A DNA stretch of 64,000 bases, from the NCBI GenBank assembly GCA_947178305.1, contig CAMWXV010000001.1, positions 25,171-89,170 of the forward strand, written 5' to 3'. The DNA is from an uncultured Porphyromonadaceae bacterium (GTDB taxonomy: Bacteria > Bacteroidota > Bacteroidia > Bacteroidales > Muribaculaceae). The notes under the pieces were generated by a model. The model searched no databases, was not told the DNA's origin, and was given only the letters and a program-made list of their open reading frames with translations. Every line of letters begins with the position of its first letter. Position 1 is the stretch's first letter. Shown here one piece after another: positions 30,835-40,272 of this stretch. A program made the translations under genes and the position numbers.

Positions 30835-33800
30835 TCAGAATTTGATGAACTTGAGAGTGTAAGCCTGACCGTTGGCAGATGCCTTGGCCACGTAAACACC
30901 CTTCACGAGGTTCTCAACATTGAGTTCGTTGCCTTCTGCCACAACGATCACACGACCGTTGATGTCAACAACCTCGATCTTGGCACCTTCACCGGCCACG
31001 GTGAGAACACCGTTGTTGAAGCTGATAGCATTTTCACCATCGGCAATCACACCGTAGATACCGCCAAGAAGAGTTTCGGTAACAACCATTTCGTGGTTTT
31101 CATAAACCGGACCAATGTAGTAGATGTACTCACCGTCCATGTCAAGAAGTTCATCTTTAACAGAGCTGCCGTTATCGGTAACATTGTCAATATCGTTCTC
31201 AACATCGGTCAACGGAGGCATGATAGCGAATACCACAGAAGTACCTTCGTTTACAAATGCGCCGTCTTCATCTTCGTAGCTCAAACGGTTGTTGTTATTG
31301 TCGCGGAACTCACCATAGAAGCTGTCCTCAGAGATACCGTTAGGATTAATTACAGTAAGATGATAAACAGAAGCAACATTTACTTCAAGCACAGCATCCT
31401 TGGTAACGGTAAAGGCATATTTACCTTCGTCATCACCAAGAACCTCAATACCGTCGTAAGTCACAGATGTGATATTCTTGCCCTCTGGAGCGCTGATAGT
31501 CACAATCACTCGGGTGCCCTCAAGCACAGCGTTAAGGTCAACATCGCCGGCATCAACAGTAGCGCCGTTGGCCACTACAGTCACCTTGTAGGAAGGAATA
31601 TCCTCGATGTTCACTTTAAGAGTACCGTCGGCATTCACGGTTACAACATATTTACCATCCTCGTTTGCAGTAACAACCTCGTCATTGTAAGTCACGTTGA
31701 CAAGGCGTTTGCCTTCCGGAATGTTTGTAACAGTGAAGCTAACCACTGTGTTTTCCTCAATGTTGGTAAGGTCTTCAACACTGGAAGTAACGGTAGCACC
31801 GTTGTCAACAACAGTTACAGAGTAGTTCTTGAATGCTTCACCGATTTCAAGGCTGATTTCAGTATTGCCATTGAAGCGGAGAGCTTCAGGAAGCTCGAAT
31901 GTACGATACTGGGTAGTTTCGCCATCAGTGGTAACATTGATGAAGCGGATAACCTCGTTTGTACCGGTAGAGGTAGTCTCAATGCTGTACTTGCTGTAGA
32001 GAGAAGCTACATCGCCTACTTCTTCGCCTTCGGCATTAACAGCCTTGACGCTGAATCCTTCCTGAGTGGGCTGAGTCACTGCCACAGTCACTTTCTTCAG
32101 GCTGCGGTAATCATTGTCAACAGCGGGCACTACTTCAGTCTGATTGGTAAACTTGGGCGACCAGCCTTCAACTACATATTTACCGCTCAGAACCACAGCA
32201 TAGTTATCTGCATAGCCATTGCCGAGGTTGCGGAGACGAGTAGTGGAACCATCAACCATTTCACCGGCCTTGTAGTAAGCCACGAGAGCTTCGGGTGCTT
32301 CAGTCAACTGGAAGTTGTAGCTGTCCTTGATCTCCTCGTCTGTAAGAGCTTTGTTCCAAAGCTGAACTTCGGTGAATGCTACAGAGCAGCCCATATCGCT
32401 GATAAAGAACTTGGAAGCATCAGGAAGAAGACCGATACCATAATCGGTAGCGTAGCTTGCCACCTGCTTGCCGTCTTTGTAGAGTTTTACAATACTGTTG
32501 TCCTGATCGGCAACCAAAGTCACAAACATCCATTCGTTGGTATTAGCCACGTTGTCTGCATATGTAACCTCACTTTGTTTTATGTCAGCGAAATTATCAA
32601 TAGTCTTGGCGTTGCGGCCACGGAGAATCAACTTGCCGCCCTGGAGATCCACGCGGAATCCGGCAATAGCATCAGAGAATGCGCTCTGGATATTACCCAG
32701 CACATAACCCTCGCTCTTCACATTAACCCAAGCGGAGTAAGTGAAGTTACGGCTACGTTTGTCATTACTATCGTTCTTACCGTTGGTGTGTGAACCGAGA
32801 GGAGCGTCATCAAAACGGAATGAGTAATATGTGCCATCAGATTCCTTGGCAGGAAGAAGTATTGACTGACCATCTTCAACATCCTTATCAGCAAGTGTGA
32901 TAACGAGTGTGGATGCTTCGGTAACAGTGATAGTGTACTTGCCGGCAACAGACTGGATAGCTTGGCCATTGTAAACCACAGATACCACTACCTTGCCTTC
33001 GGGAACATTAACAGAGAATGAGAGTTCGCTGCCTTCATATACATTTTCAGTATCTACTTCGCCATCAAATTCCACTGTAGCTTCACCGGCCTCGATAGTA
33101 AGAGCGTAAGTAGGTATTTCAACAGTGTTGATGCTCAATGTAGCGTTGCTTTCAACAGTCACGCTATATTTGCCGTCGGTAGCCTCAAGAACAGTGGCTT
33201 CTGCATCGCCTTCAGCCTGATAGGTCACAGACTCAAGTCTCTTACCTGCGGGTATGTCGCTTACTGTGAACTTAACCACGCTACCACCGAGTATTTCGTC
33301 TGTGTTGATTTCACCGTCAAAAGTCACGGTAGCGTTAGCTTCGTTAACCACTGTGAGTTTGTATGTACCGGTAGAAGCTGTCAGGTTGAGACTGATGTTC
33401 ATGCCGTCTTCAGCATAGAGAGTTTCGTTGAGAGCATGCTCAGTGCTTTCTTCACCATTGGTCACAACCACATTGTTTACCACATAACCTTGAGCGATAG
33501 TGGGAACAACTGTGAGTTTGGTGAAGAGTTCTACGGGTTCTTCGCCAAGTTCAGCACCATTGGCCATTACTTTAAACGAGCAACCTTCCTCAGAGGGCTG
33601 GGTTGTGGTAACAGTAGCAGTACCGAGCACACGATCTTCGTCCACAACCTCAATGGTCTGGGCAACAGGACTGCCCATTATAGGCAACCAGCTGGGTTGA
33701 GAGATTTGAGTACCGCCGAGAAGTTCACCTACAACATCAGCATAACCGTTGCCAAGGTTGCGGAGTCCTTTACCGGTTTCTGTCAGTTCGTTAGCCTTGA

Positions 33801-35736
33801 AGTAAGCAACGAGATTGGCTGGAGTTTCAGTGAAATGGAGGTTATAGCTATCCTTGAGCTCGCTTGCAGTCAATGCCTTGTTCCAAAGTTGAACTTCTGT
33901 GAACTGCACGGACGAACCGTTGTCGCCGATATAGAAATTAGCTTCATCGGGAGCAAAACCAAAGCCTTCGGGAGCATCAATGCTTGAAATCTCTTTGCCA
34001 TTCTTGTAAAGAGTGATTTTCTTGGCTTCAAAATCAGAAACTACAGACACAAACACCCATTCGTCAGCGGCGGTGCCTGCATCAGTAGAAGCTGAACCAA
34101 CTTTTACTGGAACACTTTCACCTTCGGCAATACGTGATTTGAATGTAAGTTTGCCATCACTATCAAGACCTACCCAAAACAAACCATCGTTGTCACGCCA
34201 GCCAGCCGGCATTGCACCCATAAATTTGTTTGTTGTGTAGTTCTTCAATTTTATCCAAGCCGAGTAAGTGAAGTTCTTACTACGGTTGTCTCCAGAAGTG
34301 TTTCCGTTGGTGTGCTCACCAAGAGGTGCGTCATCAAAGCGGAATGAATAGATAGTACTACCGTTCTTGGCAGGTACAATAATTGACTTGCCGGGCTCAA
34401 CTACAACTGGTTCGTCTTCCACCACCATTTCCAAGGTAGCATCCTCGGTGAGTGTGAAATTGAACACATTCTCGCCTTCAAGCACAACGTCATTGAGGCG
34501 AACCTCCTTAAGCAACTTGCCTTCGGGAACCTCCATAATGCCGAGTGTGAGATTTGTGTTTGCAGCAATTGCAGTGAAATCCTCAATGGTATCATATGTA
34601 TCAGCATTGGCAAGGATGTATTCACAACCGTTGTTGATAACAGTGAGAGCAAATGTGGCAGGAGCTGCCGCTTCTACACGGATAGTGAAGTCGGCCATAA
34701 TTCCGCCATTATTTTCCAATTTGTTTTCAGAGCGATCGGCTGACGGACATGGATCTATCGCGTTCCAGTCCACGATGAAACGTGCACGGTATTCACCTTC
34801 GGGAAGATTTGCAGGAATAGTGATTGTGAACGAATTGCCGGCGTTATGGGCACCGTTACTAAAAGTATTACCGTTGCTGTCATGCCATGTACCGGCATCA
34901 TCACGATTATAAGTCGTGAAACCTACAAGCTCGGAATTTGCTGTGGGCAAATCCTGGTCGTCAAGTTCTGCGGTGAACTCATAGTCCTTGTTATAGTCAA
35001 TCCACAAGTATCCGTGCATCCATTCGCCAACGAAGTCTGCCTTGACTTCAACTGTGGCACCCTGTGCGAATGTTACAACCTGATCGGTAGCGTCCTGATA
35101 GATAGCCTGACGCAGGCCGGTTTGCAAGTCTGATACGGTCTGAGTGTTACCATCGCAAGTCAGATTGATAGCTCTGGTGTAACGTTGGTTATGCTTAGAG
35201 TTGATGTCAGCCGGATATGTTTCATAAGCACCGGTAACAGGAGCATCGCCCTCGTCAACAGTTACCACCAACTTGGTCACATAAAGACGTTTGGTGGCAG
35301 CGAGCTTGATTGACGACACCTCAGTACCGTCAAAATCAAAAGTGTAATCTGCAAGCTCTGCTGTAAGAGCCTTAGACTCTGAGTCATTCACACTCAAAGC
35401 TGATGCTGTTGATTCGTTGTACGCACACGCGGTGGCAACCACTTTGGTAATCTTTAGACCTTCGGATAGACCGAGCTCTATAGAACCGTCAGCAGAGCTA
35501 CTGCCAAACTTGATACCATACCCTGTTTTGGCATAGTAAACTTTGTTTACAGCCTTGATTGACGAAAGGTATTCCGCCCCTTCAGTCACCAAAGTGCTGA
35601 CATCCTTCGATGTTGTAAAGGCCGCGGACTGGTCTGTTGTCTTTCCACTGTCTTTAAACGTAATCGTATACTCACCAGCAAGGGCTGACACGGTCACGCA
35701 CACCATCGAAAGAAAAAACAAGAAAAGTTTTTTCAT
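30835..35736 (-). CDS. 1633-aa secreted multidomain protein: GEVED-like domain, two LamG/concanavalin-like domains, repeated beta modules, C-terminal T9SS type A sorting domain
   Basis: Signal peptide MKKLFLFFLSMVCVTVSALA; two copies of FRFDDAPLG-HTNG...RNFTYSAW...FTEVQLWNKALT; C-terminus ISFNNGVLTVAGEGAKIEVVDINGRVIVVAEGNELNVENLVKGVYVAKASANGQAYTLKFIKF. Confidence 0.88.
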   Translation of the reverse strand: MKKLFLFFLSMVCVTVSALAGEYTITFKDSGKTTDQSAAFTTSKDVSTLVTEGAEYLSSIKAVNKVYYAKTGYGIKFGSSSADGSIELGLSEGLKITKVVATACAYNESTASALSVNDSESKALTAELADYTFDFDGTEVSSIKLAATKRLYVTKLVVTVDEGDAPVTGAYETYPADINSKHNQRYTRAINLTCDGNTQTVSDLQTGLRQAIYQDATDQVVTFAQGATVEVKADFVGEWMHGYLWIDYNKDYEFTAELDDQDLPTANSELVGFTTYNRDDAGTWHDSNGNTFSNGAHNAGNSFTITIPANLPEGEYRARFIVDWNAIDPCPSADRSENKLENNGGIMADFTIRVEAAAPATFALTVINNGCEYILANADTYDTIEDFTAIAANTNLTLGIMEVPEGKLLKEVRLNDVVLEGENVFNFTLTEDATLEMVVEDEPVVVEPGKSIIVPAKNGSTIYSFRFDDAPLGEHTNGNTSGDNRSKNFTYSAWIKLKNYTTNKFMGAMPAGWRDNDGLFWVGLDSDGKLTFKSRIAEGESVPVKVGSASTDAGTAADEWVFVSVVSDFEAKKITLYKNGKEISSIDAPEGFGFAPDEANFYIGDNGSSVQFTEVQLWNKALTASELKDSYNLHFTETPANLVAYFKANELTETGKGLRNLGNGYADVVGELLGGTQISQPSWLPIMGSPVAQTIEVVDEDRVLGTATVTTTQPSEEGCSFKVMANGAELGEEPVELFTKLTVVPTIAQGYVVNNVVVTNGEESTEHALNETLYAEDGMNISLNLTASTGTYKLTVVNEANATVTFDGEINTDEILGGSVVKFTVSDIPAGKRLESVTYQAEGDAEATVLEATDGKYSVTVESNATLSINTVEIPTYALTIEAGEATVEFDGEVDTENVYEGSELSFSVNVPEGKVVVSVVYNGQAIQSVAGKYTITVTEASTLVITLADKDVEDGQSILLPAKESDGTYYSFRFDDAPLGSHTNGKNDSNDKRSRNFTYSAWVNVKSEGYVLGNIQSAFSDAIAGFRVDLQGGKLILRGRNAKTIDNFADIKQSEVTYADNVANTNEWMFVTLVADQDNSIVKLYKDGKQVASYATDYGIGLLPDASKFFISDMGCSVAFTEVQLWNKALTDEEIKDSYNFQLTEAPEALVAYYKAGEMVDGSTTRLRNLGNGYADNYAVVLSGKYVVEGWSPKFTNQTEVVPAVDNDYRSLKKVTVAVTQPTQEGFSVKAVNAEGEEVGDVASLYSKYSIETTSTGTNEVIRFINVTTDGETTQYRTFELPEALRFNGNTEISLEIGEAFKNYSVTVVDNGATVTSSVEDLTNIEENTVVSFTVTNIPEGKRLVNVTYNDEVVTANEDGKYVVTVNADGTLKVNIEDIPSYKVTVVANGATVDAGDVDLNAVLEGTRVIVTISAPEGKNITSVTYDGIEVLGDDEGKYAFTVTKDAVLEVNVASVYHLTVINPNGISEDSFYGEFRDNNNNRLSYEDEDGAFVNEGTSVVFAIMPPLTDVENDIDNVTDNGSSVKDELLDMDGEYIYYIGPVYENHEMVVTETLLGGIYGVIADGENAISFNNGVLTVAGEGAKIEVVDINGRVIVVAEGNELNVENLVKGVYVAKASANGQAYTLKFIKF
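31365..34400 (-). repeat. Internal tandem duplication (two approximately 1.52-kb units, approximate bounds) in the 1633-aa gene
   Basis: gcgtcatcaaa(g/a)cggaatga at 34328 and 32804 (offset 1524 bp); same module order in both units. Confidence 0.75.
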
Positions 35737-35792
35737 TGGTTTGTGTTTTGGTTAATAAATATGATTAATTAATAAAAAATATACAATTTTGG

Positions 35793-35823
35793 CAAAGGTA
35801 GCTGTTATTTCGCATCGTTGCAA
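35793..35823 (-). promoter_or_regulatory. Promoter TTG-N20-TACCTTTG for the 1633-aa gene
   Basis: Minus strand -7 box at 35793-35800, TTG at 35821-35823. Confidence 0.65.
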
Positions 35824-35908
35824 TTTTTTAACGCTGTTTTGCAGCACAAAACACAATATTCCTCAAAAAGCAAAATCCGCTATCATGCAGCATAATAACA
35901 AAATTTTT

Positions 35909-35940
35909 CGCCGGACAACTCTTCACAGAGGCGCCCGGCG
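35909..35940. other. Two-tier intergenic hairpin
   Basis: CGCCGG-acaa-CTCT-TCAC-AGAG-gcgc-CCGGCG; no clear U-tract on either strand. Confidence 0.45.
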
Positions 35941-36097
35941 TGTTCCAATTAACCATGAAAAAACCTTAATACTTGCTGTAATTATTAACCTAATATCTTT
36001 AGAACCTTAAGTTCCTGTTTGTCTTACCAATTGAATTATTAACACGAATATAATGCATGTTGTTTTTGAGAACCAATAAATATTGTTATGAGGGAGG

Positions 36098-36604
36098 TTA
36101 GCGATAGTCGGCAAAACGCTGCTGCAGCTCCTGACGCGCAAAGAATATGCGACTCTTTACAGTGCCGAGAGGCAGATTCATCTTCTCAGCTATCTCGTTG
36201 TATTTGTATCCGGCCACGTGCATTGAGAACGGCACGCGATATTTCTCTGGAAAAGCCTCTATGGCAGCACTTATCTCTCCGGCAGCATAGGCACCCTCGG
36301 GGGTTTCAAACCCGGAATCCTGACTTATATTGAGGTGGTAGCAATCCTCCGTCTGGTCTATGATAGTGGCACTGCGCACCACACGGCGATAGTTGTTGAT
36401 GAAGATGTTGCGCATTATCGTGAACACCCATCCTTTGAAGTTGGTGTTGTCGGTGTATTTGTCGGCGTTGGCGAGCACCTTCAGTGTAGTATCCTGAAGC
36501 AGGTCATAGGCGTCGTCGCGGTTGGAGGTGAGCATGTAGGCAAAGTTGAGCATATTGTCCTGAAGGCTCAGAAGTCTGTTTTCAAAAGAGGTTGAAGCGT
36601 TCAT
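36098..36604 (-). CDS. ECF-type RNA polymerase sigma factor
   Basis: Sigma2 DAYDLLQDTTLKVLANADKYTDNTNFKGWVFTIMRNIFINNYRR; sigma4 YKYNEIAEKMNLPLGTVKSRIFFARQELQ. Confidence 0.94.
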   Translation of the reverse strand: MNASTSFENRLLSLQDNMLNFAYMLTSNRDDAYDLLQDTTLKVLANADKYTDNTNFKGWVFTIMRNIFINNYRRVVRSATIIDQTEDCYHLNISQDSGFETPEGAYAAGEISAAIEAFPEKYRVPFSMHVAGYKYNEIAEKMNLPLGTVKSRIFFARQELQQRFADYR

Positions 36605-36656
36605 AATATATGTTCTTTGTTGTTGGGTTAATAGTTATTTTTGTTTGTTGACAATG

Positions 36657-36688
36657 CAAAGGTACGTATTTTTGAATTATCCAAACAA
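36657..36688 (-). promoter_or_regulatory. Promoter TTG-N21-TACCTTTG for the ECF sigma gene
   Basis: Minus strand TACCTTTG at 36657-36664, TTG at 36686-36688. Confidence 0.6.
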
Positions 36689-36846
36689 TTATAGACTAAA
36701 AATATGTTAAAACTATTACGAAGTTGTTACACATCACAACAACACACAGATAATCAACCACATAATCACACAAATAAAATATTACATATCTGTGACAAAC
36801 TAAGCAAAATATTGTCACAAATAGCATTTTCACCCCCAAAACAGCA

Positions 36847-37386
36847 CTATTCTGCGCTCTCATCCGATTCGCGCAACAATCTATCCGGTGGCACCACATC
36901 CAATGTGGCCGCATTACACACCGCACCGAAGCTCAGATATATGCCACGCCGCAAAAACATTTCAGCCAATTGCGGTTTACCCCTGAACCCGTGAATCACC
37001 CACGGCTGTACTGGTCTGAATTTGCTGTGCGCATCCAATATCTCTTGATTGGCACGGACATTATGTATGATCAAAGGCTTTGCCAACCGCTCACTGATAA
37101 CAATATGACGATAAAAAGCCTCCACCTGCTCATTCCACGGTGTGTCACACAGCTTGTCAAGCCCTGCCTCCCCTATGGCCACCACATCAGGCCGCTCTGC
37201 CAATCGCTCCAACAGACCCCATTGCTCATCAGTGGCCTGCGACACATGCCAAGGATGTATGCCCACACTATAAATATACCCATTCGGCATAGACTGCCCT
37301 GGATACCTGTTAACCACGGCATCATGCTTCAACACATGCGTGTGCGCATCGCCCACACCGAAAAGCGGACACCCCTTATCAATCAT
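36847..37386 (-). CDS. TatD-like metal-dependent hydrolase, apparently C-terminally short
   Basis: [59 protein letters not shown]; stops right after RLLRESDES. Confidence 0.8.
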   Translation of the reverse strand: MIDKGCPLFGVGDAHTHVLKHDAVVNRYPGQSMPNGYIYSVGIHPWHVSQATDEQWGLLERLAERPDVVAIGEAGLDKLCDTPWNEQVEAFYRHIVISERLAKPLIIHNVRANQEILDAHSKFRPVQPWVIHGFRGKPQLAEMFLRRGIYLSFGAVCNAATLDVVPPDRLLRESDESAE

Positions 37387-37634
37387 GGCACAGGATCATA
37401 ACCGCTACCGCCCCAAGGGTGACAGCGAAGTATGCGCCTAACCGCAAGCCACAGACCCCGCAAAGGACCGTGCTTGCGTATCGCCTCAATAGCATACTGA
37501 CTGCACGTGGGCACAAAACGGCAACTTGGCGGCGTGAAAGGCGATATACACACCTTATATATATATATGGGAAACAAAAGTAGGCCGGTAAGCATGCGGC
37601 GCATCAACTCAACGAGCCGATTCATCATCACCAA
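37383..37634 (-). CDS. yidD: Membrane protein insertion efficiency factor YidD
   Basis: [58 protein letters not shown]. Confidence 0.95.
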   Translation of the reverse strand: MVMMNRLVELMRRMLTGLLLFPIYIYKVCISPFTPPSCRFVPTCSQYAIEAIRKHGPLRGLWLAVRRILRCHPWGGSGYDPVP

Positions 37635-38019
37635 TAGATTTCGTTATAGCCGTGAGCATTTTGGTCATGGATCTCTGCGTCTTGGCATACGAAGTGACGG
37701 TATTGGCCACATAAACAAACGCCATATCCACTCCCGGACACGGCTGTGGCAGCAGATCGCGACTAAGCCTGTAAGCCTCGCGACACCGGCGACGCATCTG
37801 TACTCTGTCCACCGCATGACGCAACCGTTTTTTGGGCACAGATATAAGAAACTGAGCCACAGACTCGCGATGCGGATTCACCATCCATACCACTCTCCAC
37901 GGATAGGCCATAACGGAAGCCACCGGAGAGTCAGCATTGACTCTCCGGGGGCCGAATAACCTGTCTATAGCCGTGAGGCTACAAAGTTTTTCTTTTTTAT
38001 ATAACCGCAGCGAGCTCAC
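37609..38019 (-). CDS. rnpA: Ribonuclease P protein component
   Basis: [31 protein letters not shown] (RnpA RNR-like motif), between hemD and yidD. Confidence 0.9.
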   Translation of the reverse strand: MSSLRLYKKEKLCSLTAIDRLFGPRRVNADSPVASVMAYPWRVVWMVNPHRESVAQFLISVPKKRLRHAVDRVQMRRRCREAYRLSRDLLPQPCPGVDMAFVYVANTVTSYAKTQRSMTKMLTAITKSIGDDESAR

Positions 38020-38768
38020 TTTTTCTGTTCTTCGCTCAGATAGTTGTCAAGAGCGGCGGTCATGGACGGAGCCTTGACAGAAGGTGCCTCAAAATCAAGT
38101 CTTAACCCGGCATCCTTCACTGCCTGTGCGGTAGAAGCTCCGAAACAGCCTATGCGAATGTCGTTTTGCTGGAAATCCGGGAAATTCTTGAGCAAAGATG
38201 TGATTCCGGCCGGACTGAAGAACAAGAGCATATCATAGTCAAAAGGCTCATCCTTGCCAAAATCATTGCTCACAGTGCGATACATCACCGCCTTGGTGTA
38301 ATTGATGCGATTTGACTCAAGCACTTTGGAATCCTCATTGTGTACATCACTGACAGCAAACAAGAAATTCTCTTTTTTATGCTTCACAAGCGATGCCACA
38401 AGCTGCGAATCATCCAACTTTCCGGTCATGCCGTGAAAAATCTTACGCTTGCGATACGGAATATATTTTTGCAAATAAAGAGCGATAGCCTCGGTTGTAC
38501 AAAAATATTTCATAGTATCAGGAATATTTACACGCATCTCTTCGCACAAACGGAAGAAATGGTCTATAGCTGTACGGGCCGTAAAGATAACTGCCGTGAA
38601 GTCGGATATGGAAACCTTAGACTGACGGAACTCCTTGGCAGAGAGACCCTCAACCTTGATAAAAGGACGGAACTCAATCTGCACACCGTATTTTTCGGCG
38701 ATTTCGTAGTAGGGTGATTTCTCCGATGACGGCTTGGGTTGGGATACTAATACCTTCTTAACTTTCAC
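38016..38768 (-). CDS. Uroporphyrinogen-III synthase family protein
   Basis: HemD-like fold motifs: VIFTARTAIDHFF, LLFFSPAGITSLLKNFPDF, GCFGASTAQAVKDAGLRLDFEA. Confidence 0.85.
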   Translation of the reverse strand: MKVKKVLVSQPKPSSEKSPYYEIAEKYGVQIEFRPFIKVEGLSAKEFRQSKVSISDFTAVIFTARTAIDHFFRLCEEMRVNIPDTMKYFCTTEAIALYLQKYIPYRKRKIFHGMTGKLDDSQLVASLVKHKKENFLFAVSDVHNEDSKVLESNRINYTKAVMYRTVSNDFGKDEPFDYDMLLFFSPAGITSLLKNFPDFQQNDIRIGCFGASTAQAVKDAGLRLDFEAPSVKAPSMTAALDNYLSEEQKK

Positions 38769-38800
38769 GTGAATAAAATAGATATGTGATTCTTGTCATT

Positions 38801-39619
38801 TTAAGCGAAATAACGTGCCAATTTCACAAACATCAGCACTGGAGCTATTTCAAGAGTGCAAAGGTACAAAATAAAGTAGACCAAGGAGAACGAATTGATG
38901 TAAAAAATCCTAAAACCTTTGTAAATAAACATTACCCTCACCATCAGATACATCACCCCTCCTATCACGGCCATATGAACAGCCGCGCCCGGATTGAACA
39001 GCACCCATAGCGCAGGGATGGTGAGAAATATTGCGAGCAGCGACTGCGAGGCATTGAACCCCTTGAGCCACTGACTCCGCGCCCTTGGGGATGCAAAGAT
39101 ATAACCCACAGAAGTGTAGGCGCAAAGTTGAGCAACATAATAAAAAGCAGCCACCACCGTGGCTATGGCCACTCCCGCACCGGCACTCCACGACTGCGGA
39201 ACCATTGACGGCATAAGTGAGTACACCATAATACCCTCCATAACACATACAATAAGAGCAAGAGAAAACACTATTCGTGTTTCACTGAATGTGTGCGTAT
39301 GCGAGAAAGCGTTGTCATGATCCTTCACGCTCCAAAGATTGTCAGACAAATTCTTCAGATACGTGGAGCAATGACGGAAATTGGTGGCAAGCACCACCAA
39401 GGCGGCAACAAGCAGGCACATCACACCCGAATCGTATCCCGGAAGCATAGCGCGCGGCTCAGGAGGCAATCCATTGGAATACGGTATCTTACCCACCGTG
39501 AATGATTCGCTGCACCCCACCATCACAGGAGCCTCCGTATCACGGCACACGGTTTCAAGCCACGAGTCAGTTGCCGCAACAACAGTATCAGAGGTATTGG
39601 GAAACAGCGAATTGGGCAT
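38801..39619 (-). CDS. DUF4271-like multi-TM membrane protein
   Basis: Multiple TM helices; KGFRIFYINSFSLVYFILYLCTLEIAPVLMFVKL; adjacent to hemD as in other Bacteroidales. Confidence 0.75.
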   Translation of the reverse strand: MPNSLFPNTSDTVVAATDSWLETVCRDTEAPVMVGCSESFTVGKIPYSNGLPPEPRAMLPGYDSGVMCLLVAALVVLATNFRHCSTYLKNLSDNLWSVKDHDNAFSHTHTFSETRIVFSLALIVCVMEGIMVYSLMPSMVPQSWSAGAGVAIATVVAAFYYVAQLCAYTSVGYIFASPRARSQWLKGFNASQSLLAIFLTIPALWVLFNPGAAVHMAVIGGVMYLMVRVMFIYKGFRIFYINSFSLVYFILYLCTLEIAPVLMFVKLARYFA

Positions 39620-39620
39620 G

Positions 39621-40196
39621 TCAAGAGATGGTTTGAGTGAATTCCATACAGGAAACAGGCTCCAACGCCATGCTCACAGCAGTTTGCGGAGTCGTGGCCA
39701 CACGCCACAACGCCCTGTGCTCCGCGTGCATGAAACCCTGCTCCACGGTACGCTCAAGCATTTGCAGCAGAGGTGTGTAGAAATCGTCTATGTTAAGAAT
39801 CACTATTTGCCCACGATACAGATTGAGCTTGCGCCAAGTGATTATCTCGGTAAGCTCCTCCAATGTGCCAACACCGCCCGGCAACGCTATCACACCGCTG
39901 CTCAAAGACGCCATACGGCTCTTGCGGGCATGCATGGTAGGCTCACAAATCATTTGAGTGAGGTTAGGGTGCTGCCACACCTTTTTCACCATGAACTCAG
40001 GCAGCACCCCTATAGCCTCACCGTTTCGTTCCAAAGCTCCGTCAATGGCACAACGCATCAACCCCGCCTTACCTCCGCCGCACACCAATGCGGCTCCGGC
40101 CTCGGCTATAAGGCGACCGCACTCCAATGCGGCTTCCTTATAAAGCTCCGGTATATTTTCACTTGAAGCCCCGTAAATACAAATAGCTTTAGTCAT
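39621..40196 (-). CDS. LOG-family protein (TIGR00730)
   Basis: LVCGGGKAGLMRCAIDGA, MASLSSGVIALPGGVGTLEELTEIITW (PGGxGTxxE). Confidence 0.93.
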   Translation of the reverse strand: MTKAICIYGASSENIPELYKEAALECGRLIAEAGAALVCGGGKAGLMRCAIDGALERNGEAIGVLPEFMVKKVWQHPNLTQMICEPTMHARKSRMASLSSGVIALPGGVGTLEELTEIITWRKLNLYRGQIVILNIDDFYTPLLQMLERTVEQGFMHAEHRALWRVATTPQTAVSMALEPVSCMEFTQTIS

Positions 40197-40200
40197 ACTG

Positions 40201-40208
40201 CAAAATTA
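40201..40208 (-). promoter_or_regulatory. -7 box TAATTTTG, 4 nt before ATG of the LOG gene
   Basis: minus strand TAATTTTG-cagt-ATG. Confidence 0.6.
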
Positions 40209-40216
40209 CTAATAAA

Positions 40217-40249
40217 TTTGGCATTACACCTGACTTATTGCTATTTTTG
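40217..40249 (+). promoter_or_regulatory. Promoter TTTG-N21-TATTTTTG for the upp operon
   Basis: TTTG 40217-40220 and TATTTTTG 40242-40249, spacer 21. Confidence 0.7.
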
Positions 40250-40272
40250 TACCAATAAACAAAAAACTGAAA

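Noticed and set aside
31093-32793. 566-aa plus-strand ORF opposite the 1633-aa gene
   Set aside because: Antisense shadow of a repeat-rich coding region; no family motifs and the minus-strand protein has clear domains.
39381-40166. 261-aa plus-strand ORF
   Set aside because: Antisense to DUF4271-like and LOG genes; composition and motifs not protein-like.
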